In this document: positions 60,740-64,000 of the stretch, in pieces | How positions within the stretch are numbered: position 1 is the first letter of the stretch | How the letters are laid out: each line of letters begins with the position of its first letter | Source of the DNA: Streptomyces sp. Tue 6430 | GTDB taxonomy: Bacteria > Actinomycetota > Actinomycetes > Streptomycetales > Streptomycetaceae | Reading direction: 5' to 3' | Length of the DNA stretch: 64,000 bases | Assembly: GCA_021568835.1 (NCBI GenBank) | Contig: JAKGSH010000010.1 | Location: 620,001-684,000 of the forward strand | Translations under genes and position numbers: made by a program | The notes under the pieces: model-generated | What the model was told of the DNA's origin: nothing | What the model saw: the letters and a program-made list of their open reading frames with translations, nothing else | Databases searched by the model: none

Positions 60740-63700
60740 ATGGCAGCCACAGACGAGAGCAGCGCTCTCGGCCTGCTCGACGAAGAGATCCGCGGACAAC
60801 TCGGCGACACCGCACGTTTCTCGGGCGGTCCCGCCGCCTCCCCCCGCACCCTCGTCGACATCCTCGACGCGTCCGTACGCTCGTACCCCGACGAGCCGGC
60901 CCTGGACGACGGCGGCACCACGCTGACCTACCGCGAGCTGGCCGTCGAGGTCGAGCGGCTGCGCCGCCGACTGGCCGGCGCCGGGGTCGGCCTCGGCGAC
61001 CGGGTGGGGATCCGGGTGCCGTCGGGACGAACGACCTGTACGTCGCGATCCTCGCCGTGCTCGCCGCCGGAGCGGCCTACGTTCCCGTGGACGCCGAGGA
61101 CCCCGACGAGCGGGCCGAGCTGGTGTTCGGGGAGGCCGGGGTCGGGGCGGTCGTCGGCGCCGGGCACGAGCTGACCGTGCACGGCCGCTCCGGGACGCCG
61201 GCCGCGCGGCCGGGCGCCGGCCACGACGCGTGGATCATCTTCACCTCCGGCTCCACCGGGAAGCCCAAGGGCGTCGCCGTCAGCCACCGCAGTGCCGCCG
61301 CGTTCGTGGACGCCGAGGCCGCGCTGTTCCTCACCGACGAGCCGATCGGGCCGGGCGACCGGGTGATGGCGGGGCTGTCCGTCGCCTTCGACGCCTCCTG
61401 CGAGGAGATGTGGCTGGCCTGGCGGTACGGCGCGTGCCTGGTGCCGGTGCCGCGCGCGCAGGTCAGGAGCGGTGCCGACCTCGGTCCCTGGCTGGTGGAG
61501 CAGGAGATCACCGTCGTCTCGACGGTGCCCACGCTCGCCGCGCTCTGGGAGCCCGGGACCCTCAACGACGTCCGTCTGCTGATCTTCGGCGGTGAGGCCT
61601 GTCCTCCCGAGCTGGCGCAGCGGCTGGTGACCGAGGGGCGCAAGGTCTGGAACACGTACGGGCCGACCGAGGCGACCGTCGTGGCCTGTGCGGCGCTGCT
61701 GGGCGCGACGGGGCCGGTCCGGATCGGGCTGCCGCTGCGCGGCTGGGAGCTGGCCGTCGTGGACGAGGCCGGTGAGCCCGTGCCGATGGGCGGCAGCGGG
61801 CAGCTGGTGATCGGCGGCGTCGGGCTCGCCCGGTACCTCGACGCCGAGAAGGACGCGGAGAAGTACGCGCCGCTGGAGTCGCTGGGCTGGGAGCGGGCGT
61901 ACCGCAGCGGCGACCTCGTGAAGGCGGAGCCGGAGGGGCTGGTCTTCCTCGGGCGGGCCGACGAGCAGATCAAGCTCGGCGGGCGGCGGATCGAGCTGGG
62001 CGAGGTCGACGCGGCGCTGCAGGCGCTGCCCGGGGTCGCGGGCGCGGCCGCCGCCGTGCGCACCGCGCGCGGCGGCAACCAGCTCCTCGTCGGGTACGTC
62101 GTCGTGCAGGACGGCTGGGACCGGGCCGCGGCCGTGGACAGGCTCCGCGCCGAGCTGCCCGCCGCGCTGGTGCCGCTGCTCGCGCCGGTGGCCGACCTGC
62201 CGACCCGGACGTCGGGCAAGGTCGACCGGGCCGCGCTGCCGTGGCCTCTGGAGGGTCTGGAGACGGACGGGCCGGTCGAACGGCTCTACGGCACCGAGGC
62301 CTGGCTCGCCGAACAGTGGACGGCGGTCCTCGGCGTCCCGGTCGGCGGTGCCCGTGACGACTTCTTCGCGATCGGCGGCGGCAGTCTGGCCGCCGCGCAG
62401 CTGACGACGCGGCTGCGGACCCGGTACCCGAGCGTCGCCGTGGTCGACGTCTACCAGCGGCCGACGCTGCGCAAGCTGGCCCGGTACCTGGAGGAGTCCG
62501 CGCAGGGCGACGGCGCCCGGCGCACCGTCGCCCCGGTGCCGCGACGCGCGCAGCTGGTGCAGGTGCTGCTGCTCCTGCCGCTGTTCACGCTGCTGGGGCT
62601 GCGCTGGACGCTGGTCCTGGCCGCCGCGGGCAACGTCCTGCCCGCGTACGGGTGGCTGCCGACCGCGCCCTGGTGGCTGGTGGTGGCGGGCGCGCTGCTG
62701 TTCTTCAGTCCGCCCGGCCGGCTCGCGCTCGGCGCGGGCGGGGCGCGGCTGCTGCTGCGGGGGTGGCGCCGGGCCGTCATCCGCGGGGCGGCGGGGTGCA
62801 CCTGCGGCTGTGGGCCGCCGAGCGGCTCGTCGAGTTCAGCGGGGCGACCTCGCTGACCGGCTCCTGGCTGCAGCGGTACGCCCGCGCCCTCGGGCGCGGA
62901 TCGGTCCGGACGTGGACCTGCACGCGCTGCCGCCGGTCACCGGCCTGCTCAGGCTGGGCCGGGGCGCGGCCGTCGAGTCCGAGGTGGACCTCTCCGGCTG
63001 GTGGCTGGACGGCGACCGGCTGGAGATCGGCCCGGTCAGGGTCGGTGCGCACGCCGTCGTCGGCACGCGCAGCGTCCTGTTCCCGGGGGCGCGGGTCGGC
63101 AAGCGGGCCGAGGTGGCGCCGGGTTCGGCCGTCGTCGGCCAGGTCCCGACCGGGCAGCGCTGGGCGGGCGCGCCCGCGGCCAAACTCGGCAAGGCCAAGC
63201 GCAACTGGCCCGAGGAGCGGCCGGCCCGGAGCCGGGTCTGGCGGGCGCTGTACGGGGCCTCGGGGCGGGACTGACACTGCTGCCGGTGTCGGCGGCCGGG
63301 GCCGCGCTGCTCGTGGCGTACGCCCTCGTGTCGCCGGACGCCCCGCTGCGGGGTGCCGCGCTGGCGCTGGTCCCGGCCACGCTCGCCTACGGGCTGACGT
63401 ACGCGCTGCTGCTCCTGGTCGCCGTGCGGCTGCTGAGCCTGGGGCTGCGGGAGGGCACGCACCCCACGCACGGGCGGATCGGCTGGCAGGCCTGGACGGT
63501 CACCCAGCTGATGGACCGCTCGCGCGAGACGCTCTTCCCGCTGTACGCGGGGCTGGCGACGCCGGTGTGGCTGCGGCTGCTCGGGATGCGGATCGGCAAG
63601 GGCGCCGAGGTGTCGACCGTCCTCGCGCTGCCCAGTCTGACCACGGTCGGCGAGGGCGCGTTCCTGGCCGACGACACGCTGACCGCGCCGTACGAGCTGG

Positions 63701-64000
63701 GGGGCGGCTGGATGCGGATCGGGCGCGCGGAGATCGGGCGGCGGGCGTTCCTCGGGAACTCGGGGATGACCGCGCCGGGGCGGAGCGTGCCGGACGGCGG
63801 GCTCGTCGGGGTGCTGTCGGCGACACCGAAGAAGGCGAAGAAGGGCAGTTCCTACCTGGGGCTGCCGCCGGTGAAGCTGCCGCGCGCGGCGGCCGACGGC
63901 GACAGCAGCCGCACCTACGAACCGCCGGCGCGGCTGCTGTGGGCGCGTGCGCTGGTGGAGCTGTGCAGGATCGTGCCGGTGTTCTGCTCGGCCGGTCTCG
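60740..64000 (+). CDS. Pls-like single-module peptide synthetase (partial, four frameshifts)
   Basis: The start ATG at 60740 (MAATDESSALGLLDEEIRGQ) leads into an adenylation domain: A3 IIFTSGSTGKPKGV, A4 VAFDASCEEMWLAW, A5 NTYGPTEATV, A7 YRSGDLV, A8 GRADEQIKLGGRRIELGEVD, A10 RTSGKVD. A carrier domain with DDFFAIGGGSLAA follows, then no condensation or thioesterase domain but a long C-terminal part with several membrane helices alternating with soluble hexapeptide-repeat-like segments (VGTRSVLFPGARVGKRAEV). This is the architecture of epsilon-poly-lysine synthase. Missing bases at about 61024, 62793, 62892 and 63267 split it. Truncated by the window end. Confidence 0.88.

Overview
This window is the chromosomal core of a high-GC actinomycete, almost certainly a Streptomyces. 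The evidence is strong GC bias at third codon positions, frequent GTG starts, and hallmark genes: a conservon, chaplins, a mycothiol ligase, the Pup-proteasome system, the gyl glycerol regulon and twin-arginine genes. As I recall it, gene order follows S. coelicolor from about SCO1625 to SCO1676. No phage, insertion sequence or CRISPR array was seen.

Layout. 1-5.8 kb: an RNA pseudouridine synthase, then on the minus strand a conservon (histidine-kinase-like protein, roadblock protein, DUF742 protein, small GTPase, P450). 5.8-6.7 kb: non-coding, with a degenerate 38-bp tandem repeat. 6.7-11.5 kb (minus): Ski2-like helicase, tatC, tatA and a small membrane protein. 11.5-25.6 kb (minus, except one LacI regulator): a zinc-ribbon protein, pafC and pafB, two FKBP isomerases, pafA behind an MFS transporter, prcA, prcB, an endonuclease VII-like protein, pup, dop and arc. 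This is the full Pup-proteasome system: Pup is attached by PafA and removed by Dop, and tagged proteins are unfolded by ARC and degraded by PrcBA. 25.9-31.6 kb: ferredoxin, a secreted protein, tRNA m1A58 methyltransferase, an M50 protease with CBS domains, a RecB-like nuclease and an orphan response regulator. 31.8-38.3 kb (minus): a peptide-type binding lipoprotein, a HAD phosphatase and cobalamin-dependent metH. 38.5-43.8 kb (plus): gylR-glpF-glpK-glpD, in which GylR-type repression would control glycerol uptake, phosphorylation and oxidation. 44.3-51.5 kb: PAC2 protein, mshC, the SCO1664 and DUF3090 family proteins, a histidine phosphatase, CorA and a ferritin-like protein. 51.7-58.7 kb: LLM oxidoreductase, aldo/keto reductase, a degenerate RecD-like protein, two small conserved proteins, chpC and chpH. 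58.8-64 kb: M20 peptidase, tRNA-Leu(GAG) and a Pls-like single-module peptide synthetase cut by the window end.

Quality caution. At least 20 conserved genes are broken by about 29 frameshifts. Wherever I could place the break, one missing base, nearly always in a G or C run, restores the family sequence. I read these as sequence errors rather than pseudogenes and give such genes their full restored extent.
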